Shown: positions 1-8,976 of the stretch, one piece after another
How the letters are laid out: every line of letters starts with the position of its first letter
How positions within the stretch are numbered: the stretch's first letter is position 1
Assembly (NCBI RefSeq): GCF_009363715.1
Contig: NZ_CP045406.1
Coordinates: 62,001-126,000 of the forward strand
Origin: Roseovarius sp. THAF9
GTDB lineage: Bacteria; Pseudomonadota; Alphaproteobacteria; Rhodobacterales; Rhodobacteraceae
Reading direction: 5' to 3'
Length of the DNA stretch: 64,000 bases
The notes under the pieces: generated by a model
Told to the model about the DNA's origin: nothing
The model's input: the letters and a program-made list of their open reading frames with translations, nothing else
The model's database searches: none
Position numbers and translations under genes: made by a program

Positions 1-1
1 T

Positions 2-562
2 TATACGTTGGATTACCCGGAGTTCTCCATAGGTGCAGAAAAACTGCGGTTGTCCTTTAGAACAGCTTATGGGCTGCTAGATAAGATAGCGGGATTCTTG
101 AACACATTTTTCAAGTTGGGGAGGCGACCGAACCAAGTCGACCTCAGAGGCATATGGTATACGGACCCAAGGAGAAGAGATGCCCTCGCGGTTCCATTTC
201 ATGATCGTCCCAACCTTGCGCTGCGCGGTCTTTATTGGCTCTCCTTCGACATCCTGGGATCAAGAGGCTCACACGATGACTCGATCGAACCGACTGCTGC
301 CCATCTAAGCAGCCTTCGAAATTTGCTCGAACACCGTTGTCTTGTTTTATGCAGTGAATTCGCCTTGCACGACGACAGCCCAATTGATCGGGAGGAGCTG
401 ACCGTGTTCCAACGTCACACCGTTCGAATGCTACAGTTGGCGCACGAAGCCCTTATTCTCTTGTCGTTGGCGATGTACGAAGAGGAACGGCGTCGAGATC
501 GGGGAAGCGATGCAGTATCGGTCCCCCTCTATCTTCCAAAGTACGATACTCGACGACATTAA
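2..562 (+). CDS. LA2681-type HEPN domain protein, C-terminal part (5' end outside window)
   Basis: The reading frame is open from the first bases and no ATG with a ribosome binding site precedes it (the first possible start is a TTG at position 8), so this is the end of a longer gene. The visible ~185 residues resemble the LA2681-like HEPN domain: an aromatic helical start around FRTAYGLLDKIAGF, then the motif RNLLEH (R104 and H109 counted from the TTG), which fits the Rx4-6H signature of HEPN ribonucleases. HEPN domains commonly act as RNA-cleaving toxins in defence systems; the function here is inferred from the fold only. It stands 231 bp upstream of the helicase gene on the same strand. 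The missing N-terminus might carry a sensor domain. Confidence 0.6.
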   Translation, partial: YTLDYPEFSIGAEKLRLSFRTAYGLLDKIAGFLNTFFKLGRRPNQVDLRGIWYTDPRRRDALAVPFHDRPNLALRGLYWLSFDILGSRGSHDDSIEPTAAHLSSLRNLLEHRCLVLCSEFALHDDSPIDREELTVFQRHTVRMLQLAHEALILLSLAMYEEERRRDRGSDAVSVPLYLPKYDTRRH

Positions 563-793
563 TCCCATTCCGATTCAGAAACATGGCATTTTTTCAATGA
601 GACCTTTTGTGATGCATTAGAAATGCAATTGGTTTGCATAGGCTATCTACCCGACAGGACTGACGGCCCGAGCCACCGTAGGCGACAGCTCAAACTCAGA
701 TCTGAAAGCAGCGCCTGTCCTTCGTACACCAACCGTTGCCATTGCTACTTGTTGTGGCAAAGTCAGCATTTTCACACTATTTGTTGGGATCAT

Positions 794-3700
794 ATGGTTG
801 ACCTTTTTGCCCAGAGCATCCTTTTCGCGGTTCCGGAACTCATTGGGGTTCACGGACGCATAGGTGGCGCTCTTGTAAAGCAGGTTGCGATGCCGCCTCG
901 CCAGCGGAAGCTCTTTTTGAGCGAGTTGCGCCAACGACAGTTGAAAGGCGTGCTTGGTGAGGCTGATGACGGTTATCGAATTGCTTTTGTCGACCGACGT
1001 ACCAACGCATCGATTGAAGCCGATGAGGTCTTCATCATCGAAGATGCCTCATCGGTCGACGCCTGCATCTCGAGCCTTTCGAGAGGAACTGCCGATAGAC
1101 TAACACCAAAACCTCTCAACCCTACGCGGTGCGAACCGGAACTCCTCGCTAAAACAACCAAGGCAGTCCAAGCCGCTTGGGACGGCAAATTCGAGTTGCG
1201 CGAAGAGAAGCTCGCGTCTGACGCGGTAATGTCCGCCGGCCTTCGTCTTCCTCAAGTAGGTGCTGTTCATGCATCGCTCGCTCATTGGAGTGTATCGGAT
1301 AATCCCGGTACAATTGTCATGCCGACAGGGACCGGAAAGACAGAGACCATGATCGCATTGGCCACAGCGGTTGTGGCCCCGCGTTTGCTGATCGTCGTAC
1401 CCAACGACGCCCTCCGAACTCAGATTTCCGAAAAGTTCATGAGTCTCGGAATCCTCCCGGCCTGTGGATGCTTGCCGGAGTTTGTTGCGAGACCAGTCGT
1501 CGCTACTCTCACCAGAAGGCCAAAGTCAGTCGAAGAGGTCGACCAAGTCTTTCATGCAGCCAACGTAGTTGTGACTACGATGAACGTGGCCGGACAGGCA
1601 GCAAGCGCTGTTCAGCAAAGAATGGCCGAGCTCGCGAGCCACCTCTTCGTGGATGAAGCTCATCACATCGGCGCCAAGACCTGGCGACGTTTCAGGTCCT
1701 ACTTTTCAAAGACAAAAGTGCTGCAGTTCACTGCTACTCCCTTTCGGCGGGACAAGGTGCGAGTGGATGGCCGCCACATTTATGTCTACCCGCTATGGAA
1801 GGCTCAGGAGGAAGGCTACTTCAAGCGCATCAAGTACCTCCCAGTCAGCGGCGCTGACGACATCGATACTGACGAGCAGATCGTCGACTTGGTCGGTCAA
1901 GTGCTGGAAGAAGACAGACAGAATGGTTTTGATCACCTAGTGATGGCTCGTTGCGCTCGGCAGGCTCGAGCAGAAGAGTTGATACACCTGTATCGAGCCA
2001 AGTACCCGCAGCATGAGCCCATGGTGTTACACAGCGGACTTTCTGATTCAGAGAGAAGGGACGCGATCGAACGATTACGGACCCGACAGTCGAGGATCGT
2101 ACTGTGTGTAAACATGCTAGGTGAAGGCTTCGATCTACCGGACCTTAAGATCGCCGCGCTTCATGATAAACACAGGTCTGAAGCTGTGACGCTCCAGTTC
2201 ATTGGTCGCTTCACGCGCGCGCGCAGTGACCTCGGTGACGCGACCGTCATTGCGAACGTGGCGCTAGGTGACATCAACGAACCGCTGAAAGCGCTTTATG
2301 CGGAGGATGCTGACTGGAACCGTCTGATTAGCAACATCGGCCAGTCAAGGACGGAGCGCGAAGTTCGCCGAGAGGCTGTTTTTGAGGGGTTCACGGCTGC
2401 GCCAGAGCGGTTTCCGCTCGAAACGCTTAGTCCTCGCATGAGCACCGTAATCTACAAGACTAGCGGGGTTGTCTGGCAGCCAGAACTGATCGAGGAAGTG
2501 TTCCCTCCGACCTCTATCGTGGAGGGCCCGCACATCAACCCGCACGAAAACCTAGCAATCTTCGTCAAGAGAGATCAGGATCAGCCGAAGTGGACAACTT
2601 CGCGTGCCGTCCATAACACCGAATACAATCTCTACATGGTTCATTGGGATGGAGAGCGAGACCTGCTCTTTATCCACTCTTCGCGTCTCAAAGACATGCA
2701 TGAGCCGCTGGCCAAGAAGCTTTGCGGCGATGGTGTCTCAAGGATTGGTGGGGAAGAAGTCTACAGGTGCTTGAACGGTGTTCGCAGGCTCTGTCTCAAT
2801 ACGCTCGGATTGAGTGAGACCCAACGGCGTCCCGTGAGGTACTCGCAATTCATGGGTACCGATATCACTGAGCATATCGATACGCTTCCGGGCAACCGGA
2901 ACAGGTCGAAAACCAATTTGTTCGGGCAAGGCTACACCGACCAAGGCAAAGTCACTATCGGGTGCTCCCGCAAAGGCAAGTTCTGGTCCTACGATGCCAC
3001 CAACAACTTTGGAGAGTGGATCGATTGGTGCCACGATCTTGGGCGAAAGGTGCTCGATGACAGCATCCCGACGGACGCGTTTCTGAAAAATCTGATCCGC
3101 CCGGTACGACAAAAGAGAATGCCAAGCCTTACGCCGGTCGCCATCGTGTGGCCAGAACGAATACTCGATCAGGATGAGGAACGGGTCGAACTAACGGTGA
3201 ATGGCAGACGGCACCCAATCTTAAACTGCGACATTGGAGTTGGTCGCTTTTCTGATGAAGGGCCCGTCCGTATCTTGATTTCTATTGATGATAGTTCCTG
3301 TGAGTTCGAGATGACAATCGAGGATGGATTTGCCGTCTATCGCCAAGTTGATACCGTTCCGATCTCAGTTTCATTGGGTCGAAGAAGCTTGACAATCCAG
3401 GAGTGGTTCAAGGAAGACCCACCACACATCTACTACGGAAATGGCGACATGCTCGTGGATTCCGAGTTGTTCAAGTTGCCTGATCGCGAAAGCATTGAGC
3501 CGTTTGACCCTGGGAAAATGATCGAACGAGATTGGGGCGGCGTCGACATTCGCGTGGAGTCACAGGGCAAGCTGAAGATCGAGAATTCCATCCAACGCTC
3601 GATGATAGATGAGTTGATCTCATCTGGGCGGTTCGACGTCGTATTTGATGACGACGGAACCGGTGAAGCTGCGGATATCGTGTGCATAAAGGAAGACGGT

Positions 3701-4093
3701 GATACTATTTTCGTGCATCTCTTCCACTGCAAGTATTCGAGCGAAGACACGCCGGGATCCCGGATCGATGATCTCTACGAAGTGTGCGGTCAATCCCAGA
3801 AATCGCTTCGTTGGCGAGAGAACCCTAGGGTCTTCTTTCAACATCTCCGCAAGCGCGAGGGTGATCGGCTCCGAAAGGGTGGGAATTCCCGATACGAACT
3901 CGGTGATGCGTCTATCGTCAACAACTGGCTTGGCCGCTGGTCGGAGCTGACCTACCGTTTCGAGGTGAGCGCCGTGCAACCGGGCTATTCAAAGAAGCTC
4001 GCCAAGAAGGATCACATGGAGCTTCTCGCTGCAACCTCGAGCTTGCTAATGGAGACGTGGAGCATTCCGTTTGAGCTTATCTGCTCAGAGTAG
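794..4093 (+). CDS. Superfamily 2 DEAD/DEAH-box helicase with C-terminal candidate nuclease domain
   Basis: About 1,099 residues from the ATG at 794. An in-frame ATG at 623 exists, but the extra 57 residues are Cys/His-rich and unlike a folded domain, so I prefer 794. SF2 motifs are clear: Walker A MPTGTGKTE (~176-184), DEAH in VDEAHHI (287-290), TATPFRRD (~313), and motif VI QFIGRFTRA (~468). After a long middle region the last ~150 residues contain an acidic/beta/HCK pattern (D961 in AADIV, then HLFHCKYS with K980) that resembles a PD-(D/E)XK nuclease core with an altered acidic residue; that assignment is tentative. Such helicase-nuclease fusions are typical of restriction-like phage defence. 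The DUF2235 gene follows 12 bp downstream, suggesting one transcript. Confidence 0.85.
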   Translation: MVDLFAQSILFAVPELIGVHGRIGGALVKQVAMPPRQRKLFLSELRQRQLKGVLGEADDGYRIAFVDRRTNASIEADEVFIIEDASSVDACISSLSRGTADRLTPKPLNPTRCEPELLAKTTKAVQAAWDGKFELREEKLASDAVMSAGLRLPQVGAVHASLAHWSVSDNPGTIVMPTGTGKTETMIALATAVVAPRLLIVVPNDALRTQISEKFMSLGILPACGCLPEFVARPVVATLTRRPKSVEEVDQVFHAANVVVTTMNVAGQAASAVQQRMAELASHLFVDEAHHIGAKTWRRFRSYFSKTKVLQFTATPFRRDKVRVDGRHIYVYPLWKAQEEGYFKRIKYLPVSGADDIDTDEQIVDLVGQVLEEDRQNGFDHLVMARCARQARAEELIHLYRAKYPQHEPMVLHSGLSDSERRDAIERLRTRQSRIVLCVNMLGEGFDLPDLKIAALHDKHRSEAVTLQFIGRFTRARSDLGDATVIANVALGDINEPLKALYAEDADWNRLISNIGQSRTEREVRREAVFEGFTAAPERFPLETLSPRMSTVIYKTSGVVWQPELIEEVFPPTSIVEGPHINPHENLAIFVKRDQDQPKWTTSRAVHNTEYNLYMVHWDGERDLLFIHSSRLKDMHEPLAKKLCGDGVSRIGGEEVYRCLNGVRRLCLNTLGLSETQRRPVRYSQFMGTDITEHIDTLPGNRNRSKTNLFGQGYTDQGKVTIGCSRKGKFWSYDATNNFGEWIDWCHDLGRKVLDDSIPTDAFLKNLIRPVRQKRMPSLTPVAIVWPERILDQDEERVELTVNGRRHPILNCDIGVGRFSDEGPVRILISIDDSSCEFEMTIEDGFAVYRQVDTVPISVSLGRRSLTIQEWFKEDPPHIYYGNGDMLVDSELFKLPDRESIEPFDPGKMIERDWGGVDIRVESQGKLKIENSIQRSMIDELISSGRFDVVFDDDGTGEAADIVCIKEDGDTIFVHLFHCKYSSEDTPGSRIDDLYEVCGQSQKSLRWRENPRVFFQHLRKREGDRLRKGGNSRYELGDASIVNNWLGRWSELTYRFEVSAVQPGYSKKLAKKDHMELLAATSSLLMETWSIPFELICSE

Positions 4094-4105
4094 TGGGGAT
4101 ATTGA

Positions 4106-5236
4106 ATGGCAAAGAACATTGTGATCCTCTTCGACGGGACCTCCAATGAGATTTCAGCCGACAGAACAAATGTCCTTCGGTTGTACGGGACACTCAAGAA
4201 ATCGGAGGATCAAATCGTCTGGTATGATCCAGGCGTAGGCACGATTGGTCTTGCCTGGCTCGGAATCTGGCGAAAGTTCATGGAGATTTTCGGTTTGGCG
4301 ACGGGCTATGGTCTCGATAAGAACGTCAAGGAAGCCTATCGGTTTCTGGTTGAGAACTATCAGCGGGATGAAGACGGCAACCGCGACAGGATCTTCATCT
4401 TTGGGTTTTCGAGAGGAGCCTACTCCGCGCGGGTCCTCGCAGGTTTCATCCACGCCTTTGGCCTTATGGAGAATCGGAACCTCAATCTACTCGACTACGT
4501 CTATCGCGCTTACAAGCGGATCGGGGAGGGCGGCAGGGAAAACGCATTTGCCGAAATGCGTTTGTTCGAGCGGGCCCTCCGAGCGGACAGACCGCCAATC
4601 AGAATGCTTGGTCTCTTCGATACAGTCGCGTCGGTCATAGAGACCGGTAGGTTCGGGCTTCGACTGAGAAGCAATGCCCACACCTCGACCAATTCATCGG
4701 TTCAATCGATCCGCCATGCGGTTGCGATTGACGAACGCCGAACGATGTTCGAACCGATGCTCTGGCCTGAAACACAAGACTACAGTGCGAACCGCTTCGA
4801 CGCTTCGAAGTCCGAACCACAGGACGCGAAGGAAGTTTGGTTTCGGGGCGTTCATGGTGACATAGGAGGCGGTTACCCTGAAGCCTCGTCGGCGCTTGCG
4901 AAGGTCCCGCTTGCCTGGATGATCACCGAAGCGAAGGAAACGGAGCTTCAATTCGTGACACGGACTGTCAACGATCTGGTGCTGGGCCGTGCGGAGAAGT
5001 ACGTCGCTCCGAACGCCCATGCGAAGCATCATGACTCAATGACCCTTGGCTGGAGCTTTGTGGAGTTTCTACCACGCAGGCTTCGTTCCCATTCGAAGCG
5101 CCTTAGACTTTTCGGCCTGAGCGTTCCACTCAAAGAAAGGCGATGGATTCCACCAGGTGCAAAGATCCACCGATCAGTCGAGCAGGCGCAGCATCGCCCT
5201 CCGAATTTGCCGGACACGTTTGACTTCGTCGACTGA
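4106..5236 (+). CDS. DUF2235 (Tle1-like) alpha/beta hydrolase, putative phospholipase
   Basis: 376 residues, a usual length for stand-alone DUF2235 proteins. The fold's landmarks are visible: an N-terminal strand ending in FDGTSN (9-14), the nucleophile elbow GFSRG (100-104, Ser102), an aspartate strand LGLFDTVASV (Asp172) and the histidine-bearing FRGVHGDIGGGY (His250). The family includes the Tle1 phospholipase effectors of type VI secretion. No signal peptide, transmembrane helix or T6SS gene (VgrG, Tli immunity) is seen nearby, so a secreted effector is not supported. Location 12 bp after the helicase-nuclease gene suggests translational coupling and a defence role in which the lipase attacks the host's own membrane; that role is inference. 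The next gene is convergent, ending 88 bp away. Confidence 0.85.
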   Translation: MAKNIVILFDGTSNEISADRTNVLRLYGTLKKSEDQIVWYDPGVGTIGLAWLGIWRKFMEIFGLATGYGLDKNVKEAYRFLVENYQRDEDGNRDRIFIFGFSRGAYSARVLAGFIHAFGLMENRNLNLLDYVYRAYKRIGEGGRENAFAEMRLFERALRADRPPIRMLGLFDTVASVIETGRFGLRLRSNAHTSTNSSVQSIRHAVAIDERRTMFEPMLWPETQDYSANRFDASKSEPQDAKEVWFRGVHGDIGGGYPEASSALAKVPLAWMITEAKETELQFVTRTVNDLVLGRAEKYVAPNAHAKHHDSMTLGWSFVEFLPRRLRSHSKRLRLFGLSVPLKERRWIPPGAKIHRSVEQAQHRPPNLPDTFDFVD

Positions 5237-5323
5237 ACCGACAGGCGGCGGTGCACCCTTAGTGAAAAACTGCAGTGTGGCCAGATAGCCGTTCACATGA
5301 CTTCGCGAACGACAGATGGGCTG

Positions 5324-6271
5324 CTATGCCGCTTCGAGACGGTTTTGAAAATCGCGCATCCATGCCTTAGCCATCGCCGAGTACGGCTGGTCTTCAGCGC
5401 ACATGCCGACAAGCTCCGCCAGTGTACGGTCGCCGAATGCGTCCACCTGTTGACCAGCGCGAACGACCTCCGGGTCCGCCTTCTGTTTCAGGTTTTCCGC
5501 CAGCTGTTTGAGGTCTATCGCCAGATCGGCCAGAAACTCGAGCCGCCGCAGAAGCCGGGTCCGCGCTTGCACCAGCCTAAGCCGGTTCAGTCCGTAGACA
5601 TGTACTGACGTAGCGCCCTTCAGGCTTAACCCGTCGTCGCCCGAAAAATCCGGATCCCCGGCGAGATGTTTTGCGAGAACGAAGGAAACCGGGTGCTCTC
5701 TATCAAAGAAGTACGTCAGGTGCCGCTCAGGTTCGTCCTCGCACGGATTGAGCAATAGCGGCTTCTCCGCGGCGATTGGATCGGTGCGGCTCCTGGCGCG
5801 TACACCGGTTGGCGCTATTGGAAAGCTGTCCTTCTTCCCAGATCCGACAGTGACGGCGGCAGAGAAGCCGACGGTGTCCTCGAGTAGCCGAACTTGCGAC
5901 GTCTCGCCCTTAGGTGTGATCTGATTCCGCTTCCTATTGCAATCGATGCAGCTGGGTAGAAGATTGTCCCAGTCCGCCGCAAGCCACCAATAGCCACGGT
6001 GCCCGGTTTCTCCGGCAACCGCACCTTTTGGACGGAAATGCTCGACATCGAGTGGCTGCGTACTGGCGTAGAACGTTTCGCAATAGGCGCACTTGCCGTG
6101 GAAAATCCGTTCAAGCGCGTCTTTCACCGACTTCAGTTTGTAACGCTGGAACGAAAAACTATCCGGATTGGGAGGGTTGCTTTCGAAGTGCTGGATGGCT
6201 TTCTCAAGTTCCGCCGCCCCTTTCTCATTGAGGTCCTCCGGAATTGCCTCACTGCGTTCGACCCGTCTCAT
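5324..6271 (-). CDS. HNH endonuclease, PtuB-like (Septu / retron-associated type)
   Basis: 315 residues. The HNH/zinc core is well preserved: CAYC (C61, C64), DVEHFRP (D75, H78), then W-x-N-L-L with N103 and CIDCNRKRN (C108, C111, N112). This is the arrangement of the TIGR02646/PtuB family, the nuclease partner of an ABC-type ATPase in Septu defence and in some retron systems. Its ATG overlaps the stop of the upstream ATPase gene by four bases (ATGA at 6268-6271), so the two are translated as a coupled pair. No reverse transcriptase is present, so a retron is unlikely. The C-terminal half is helical, as in PtuB, and probably binds the ATPase (family knowledge, not visible directly). Confidence 0.85.
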   Translation of the reverse strand: MRRVERSEAIPEDLNEKGAAELEKAIQHFESNPPNPDSFSFQRYKLKSVKDALERIFHGKCAYCETFYASTQPLDVEHFRPKGAVAGETGHRGYWWLAADWDNLLPSCIDCNRKRNQITPKGETSQVRLLEDTVGFSAAVTVGSGKKDSFPIAPTGVRARSRTDPIAAEKPLLLNPCEDEPERHLTYFFDREHPVSFVLAKHLAGDPDFSGDDGLSLKGATSVHVYGLNRLRLVQARTRLLRRLEFLADLAIDLKQLAENLKQKADPEVVRAGQQVDAFGDRTLAELVGMCAEDQPYSAMAKAWMRDFQNRLEAA

Positions 6272-8511
6272 CCCACGCTCCTGAGCGCGTTGAGGATAGA
6301 TCGTCGGGTTTGCTCCCTGAGACCACGTAGCTTTTCGTCGCTTGCTTGCCGACGTTCGCGCAGGAAATCGGCTATTGCCTGCTGCACAAGCCTGTGCACT
6401 TCGGTGTGGCCGATAGGCAGGTCGGCCGAGAGCTCCGCCAAGTAATCCCGAAGCTCGGGGTCTTCTGCAGGGTTTGCTCCTTGCGCCAAGCGGTCCTCCA
6501 TCCGCGCTGCTCGCCGCTCCGCCTCAAGGCTCTCGGTCGATCGCATCTGAAAGAAGTCCGCTGTGAGAAGCTGCTCTACTGTCCAGTTGTCGTTGTCGGG
6601 CAGATCGACGAGGCTGTGGGTGAAGACTGGCAGACTTGTGCTTGCCTGATCGCCCGAGATCCTCTCGAGGACCATTACTTCACCCTTCTTCATGCCGCGC
6701 AGACACAAAGGATCGTGCGACGTAGCGATAAAGGTCACCCCCGGCAGCGCTTTTCGCAACCCGGTCATGATCGACATTTTCCAGCGCGGGTGCAAATGTG
6801 CCTCCACCTCGTCGATAAGCACAAGCGCCGTGGCATTCTCGAGCGAGGTGAAACCATGATTGACACGCTTGTCCATAAGGCCCTGCATGATGTCGCAAAG
6901 CATGGCCAAGACCGCGCGAAAGCCGGAGGATACAAGTTCAATCGGGGTGCGAAGCAATGGGCCGTCCGTGGTATTTTCGGGACTGACCACCACGTAGATC
7001 CTGTCACCGTCGCGTTCCAGGACTTCAAACGAGCCCTCGATGTTAAAGACCTCACGTAGGGCGCGTACCACCATGTTGAATTCGGGCCTATCCAGCTTCA
7101 AGAGCCAGCGTTCCGGATTCGGCAGCAGTTCATCGGGATGAAACAGCGATCTCACATGTATGTGGGCAACAAATCTGCGGTCGCCCTTCAAGTATTGGCG
7201 ATAGGCGCCATAAGCGAAGACGGGAAGTACAGCCTCACCAATTTGGGAGAACTGACCGAGCCCGTCGCGCGATAGCGTGACAGAGATGGCGGTGTCATCG
7301 CCGAACCTGGCCTGTAGCTTGGCTTCCACAGGAGCCAACTGATCGGGTGCACCGAGGAAGCGCGGGTCAAGCACCATCTTCGCGGGCTCTAGGCGCAACT
7401 TCGCCCGCGCGGTCTCAGGCATCACCGCGAGCGCGATCGCCTCCAATATCGTGCTTTTTCCGGTAGCGTTCTCACCCAGGATCAAAAGGGCCGGGGCTGG
7501 CTTGCCGGGCTCCGGTACATCCAGATCAAGTTCGATTGCCTCAAGGGACTTGAAGTTCCGAACTGAGAACGATGTGAGCACAGTGCGTCCCTGCGATGGC
7601 CTGGCGCTCGCGGCGTCGGGCAAGTCCTCAATGATACGCGCATCGACTTCTTTGATTGCGGCGCGGAGCCGATTTGCCCCATCGTCCATCCGCGCCAACC
7701 GGGCGATCTGACGGCTCCGATCTCTCGGGCCCGTTCGGCCAAGGGCTTCAAAGAGGACCTCACGCAAGAAAAGCTCGCATGCGCCCTCGTGGCCAAGATC
7801 AACGCGCGGGGGCTTTAACGGATCGCGCAAGATCTCGCTTTCTGTCCGGCTAACCGCTTCTTCAATCGCACGCCGCCGACTCTCCCACAATTCTTCTCTG
7901 TTGAGATTGAAATGCTGGACGGTCTCTCGGCCGCGTCGACTGGTGCCAACAACCTCTCCAGTGGACCGAAAGTACAGGCTACGCCAGAACTGCTCGTTCC
8001 AACATGGGTCCAAAAACTCTGCAGATTCCTCGAGAGGGAAGTCCGGCCACCGCCCATCGTTGCGATCGGCGAAGCGTTCGAGAAGCGCGACGTCGGGTAG
8101 CCGCGCGCGTCGACCTTTCACCGGGAAGTAGGAAGGATCGCTTGGCATGCAGCCCCGGCAAATCGGATATAGGTTCTGCCAAGCCTCCGCGAGCCAAACG
8201 TAGTAGAGATGCGATACGCTGTAGTCTTCCACCGGCTCGGCATTACCGTCGGGTCGGAAGCGGTAGACAATAGGATCTTTTGTCGGGCTTTCGCAGAAGG
8301 CGCATCTTCCCGTGAAAAGCTCCGACAGTGCTTTGCGCACCTCTTCACTCTTGCTGGGAGCTTCCTCGTCCAGAAAGACGGTCCCGCGCGACTGAGCAAG
8401 CTTCTGAGTGTCTCGAGAGAACAACTCCAGCAAAGTGCGACGCCCCTCCTGCGCCGATGGACGCGAGAATGCTGCCGGCGGGGCAATAGTCTCGCGGCTT
8501 ACAAATCGCAT
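6268..8511 (-). CDS. PtuA-like AAA/ABC ATPase with an extra N-terminal degenerate HNH domain
   Basis: 747 residues. Residues ~60-140 repeat the zinc core of the partner nuclease (CAFC at 70-73, W-x-N at 111-113, CRGC at 118-121), but where the partner has DVEHFRP this protein has IVYRFRP: the catalytic histidine is Arg84, and the Asn after the last cysteine is Met122. An SMC/OLD-like ATPase follows: NFKSLEAIELDL, Walker A GENATGKST (346-354), a signature-like ELVSSGFRA (~525), Walker B LVLIDEVEAHLHP (563-575) and H-loop ATSHDP (596-601). In Septu the ATPase senses infection and controls PtuB. The N-terminal domain may be a structural or dimerising relic of a fused nuclease. Purine-rich AAAGGG lies about 7 bases before the ATG. 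It is first in a two-gene operon. Confidence 0.85.
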   Translation of the reverse strand: MRFVSRETIAPPAAFSRPSAQEGRRTLLELFSRDTQKLAQSRGTVFLDEEAPSKSEEVRKALSELFTGRCAFCESPTKDPIVYRFRPDGNAEPVEDYSVSHLYYVWLAEAWQNLYPICRGCMPSDPSYFPVKGRRARLPDVALLERFADRNDGRWPDFPLEESAEFLDPCWNEQFWRSLYFRSTGEVVGTSRRGRETVQHFNLNREELWESRRRAIEEAVSRTESEILRDPLKPPRVDLGHEGACELFLREVLFEALGRTGPRDRSRQIARLARMDDGANRLRAAIKEVDARIIEDLPDAASARPSQGRTVLTSFSVRNFKSLEAIELDLDVPEPGKPAPALLILGENATGKSTILEAIALAVMPETARAKLRLEPAKMVLDPRFLGAPDQLAPVEAKLQARFGDDTAISVTLSRDGLGQFSQIGEAVLPVFAYGAYRQYLKGDRRFVAHIHVRSLFHPDELLPNPERWLLKLDRPEFNMVVRALREVFNIEGSFEVLERDGDRIYVVVSPENTTDGPLLRTPIELVSSGFRAVLAMLCDIMQGLMDKRVNHGFTSLENATALVLIDEVEAHLHPRWKMSIMTGLRKALPGVTFIATSHDPLCLRGMKKGEVMVLERISGDQASTSLPVFTHSLVDLPDNDNWTVEQLLTADFFQMRSTESLEAERRAARMEDRLAQGANPAEDPELRDYLAELSADLPIGHTEVHRLVQQAIADFLRERRQASDEKLRGLREQTRRSILNALRSVG

Positions 8512-8634
8512 TGTGTCACCCTTTAAGTTGCGTCGTCTCTTTTGTTCTTTTTATCATTATCTACGAATATCCACGATATCACATTGGTTAAGTGACTTCG
8601 GTTTCTCCCTTAGCGTATCGGCTGATCACATAAG

Positions 8635-8665
8635 GGTTGGACCTGTCACGGTTTGATGCCGCTCC
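8635..8665 (+). repeat. Target duplication GGT plus left terminal inverted repeat of the IS3-family element
   Basis: GGT at 8635-8637 is followed by the 28-bp left inverted repeat at 8638-8665. It matches the reverse complement of 9841-9868 at 22 of 28 positions, with the outer ten bases identical. Confidence 0.9.
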
Positions 8666-8700
8666 TTTGATAGCATTTACTGCAACAAAGGAGACGAACT

Positions 8701-8976
8701 ATGGGCACAGGAAGAACGGATGAATTCCGCAAGGATGCAGTGCGAATTGCGCTGACCAGCGGGCTAACAAGGCGTCAGGTTGCCGACGATTTGGGCGTTG
8801 GGCTTTCGACCTTGAACAAATGGGTGACGGCACACCGCGACACAGATGTTGTCTCGCCCGAGGACCGCGAGCTTGCGCGGGAGAACGAACGGCTTCGGCG
8901 TGAGAACCGCATCCTCAAGGAGGAGAGGGACATCCTAAAAAAAGCCACCCAGTTCTTCGCGAGCCAAAAGCCATGA
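8701..8976 (+). CDS. IS3-family transposase OrfA (HTH and leucine zipper)
   Basis: 91 residues: an N-terminal helix-turn-helix (about residues 8-40, RRQVADDLGVGLSTLNKW) followed by a heptad-rich coiled coil (ENERLRRENRILKEERDILKK) that serves as multimerisation zipper in IS3 OrfA proteins. A GGAG box lies upstream of the ATG. Near the end is the A7 run at 8937-8943. A -1 shift there moves the ribosome into a frame that stays open into orfB, the standard way IS3 elements make the OrfAB transposase. The stop overlaps the orfB ATG by four bases. Confidence 0.93.
   Translation: MGTGRTDEFRKDAVRIALTSGLTRRQVADDLGVGLSTLNKWVTAHRDTDVVSPEDRELARENERLRRENRILKEERDILKKATQFFASQKP

Noticed and set aside
4106..5236. 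Type VI secretion effector role for the DUF2235 protein
   Set aside because: No VgrG, PAAR, immunity lipoprotein or other T6SS gene is in the window; the tight link to a helicase-nuclease favours an intracellular role.
5324..8511. Retron containing the PtuAB-like genes
   Set aside because: No reverse transcriptase gene or msr/msd-like structured region is present on either side.
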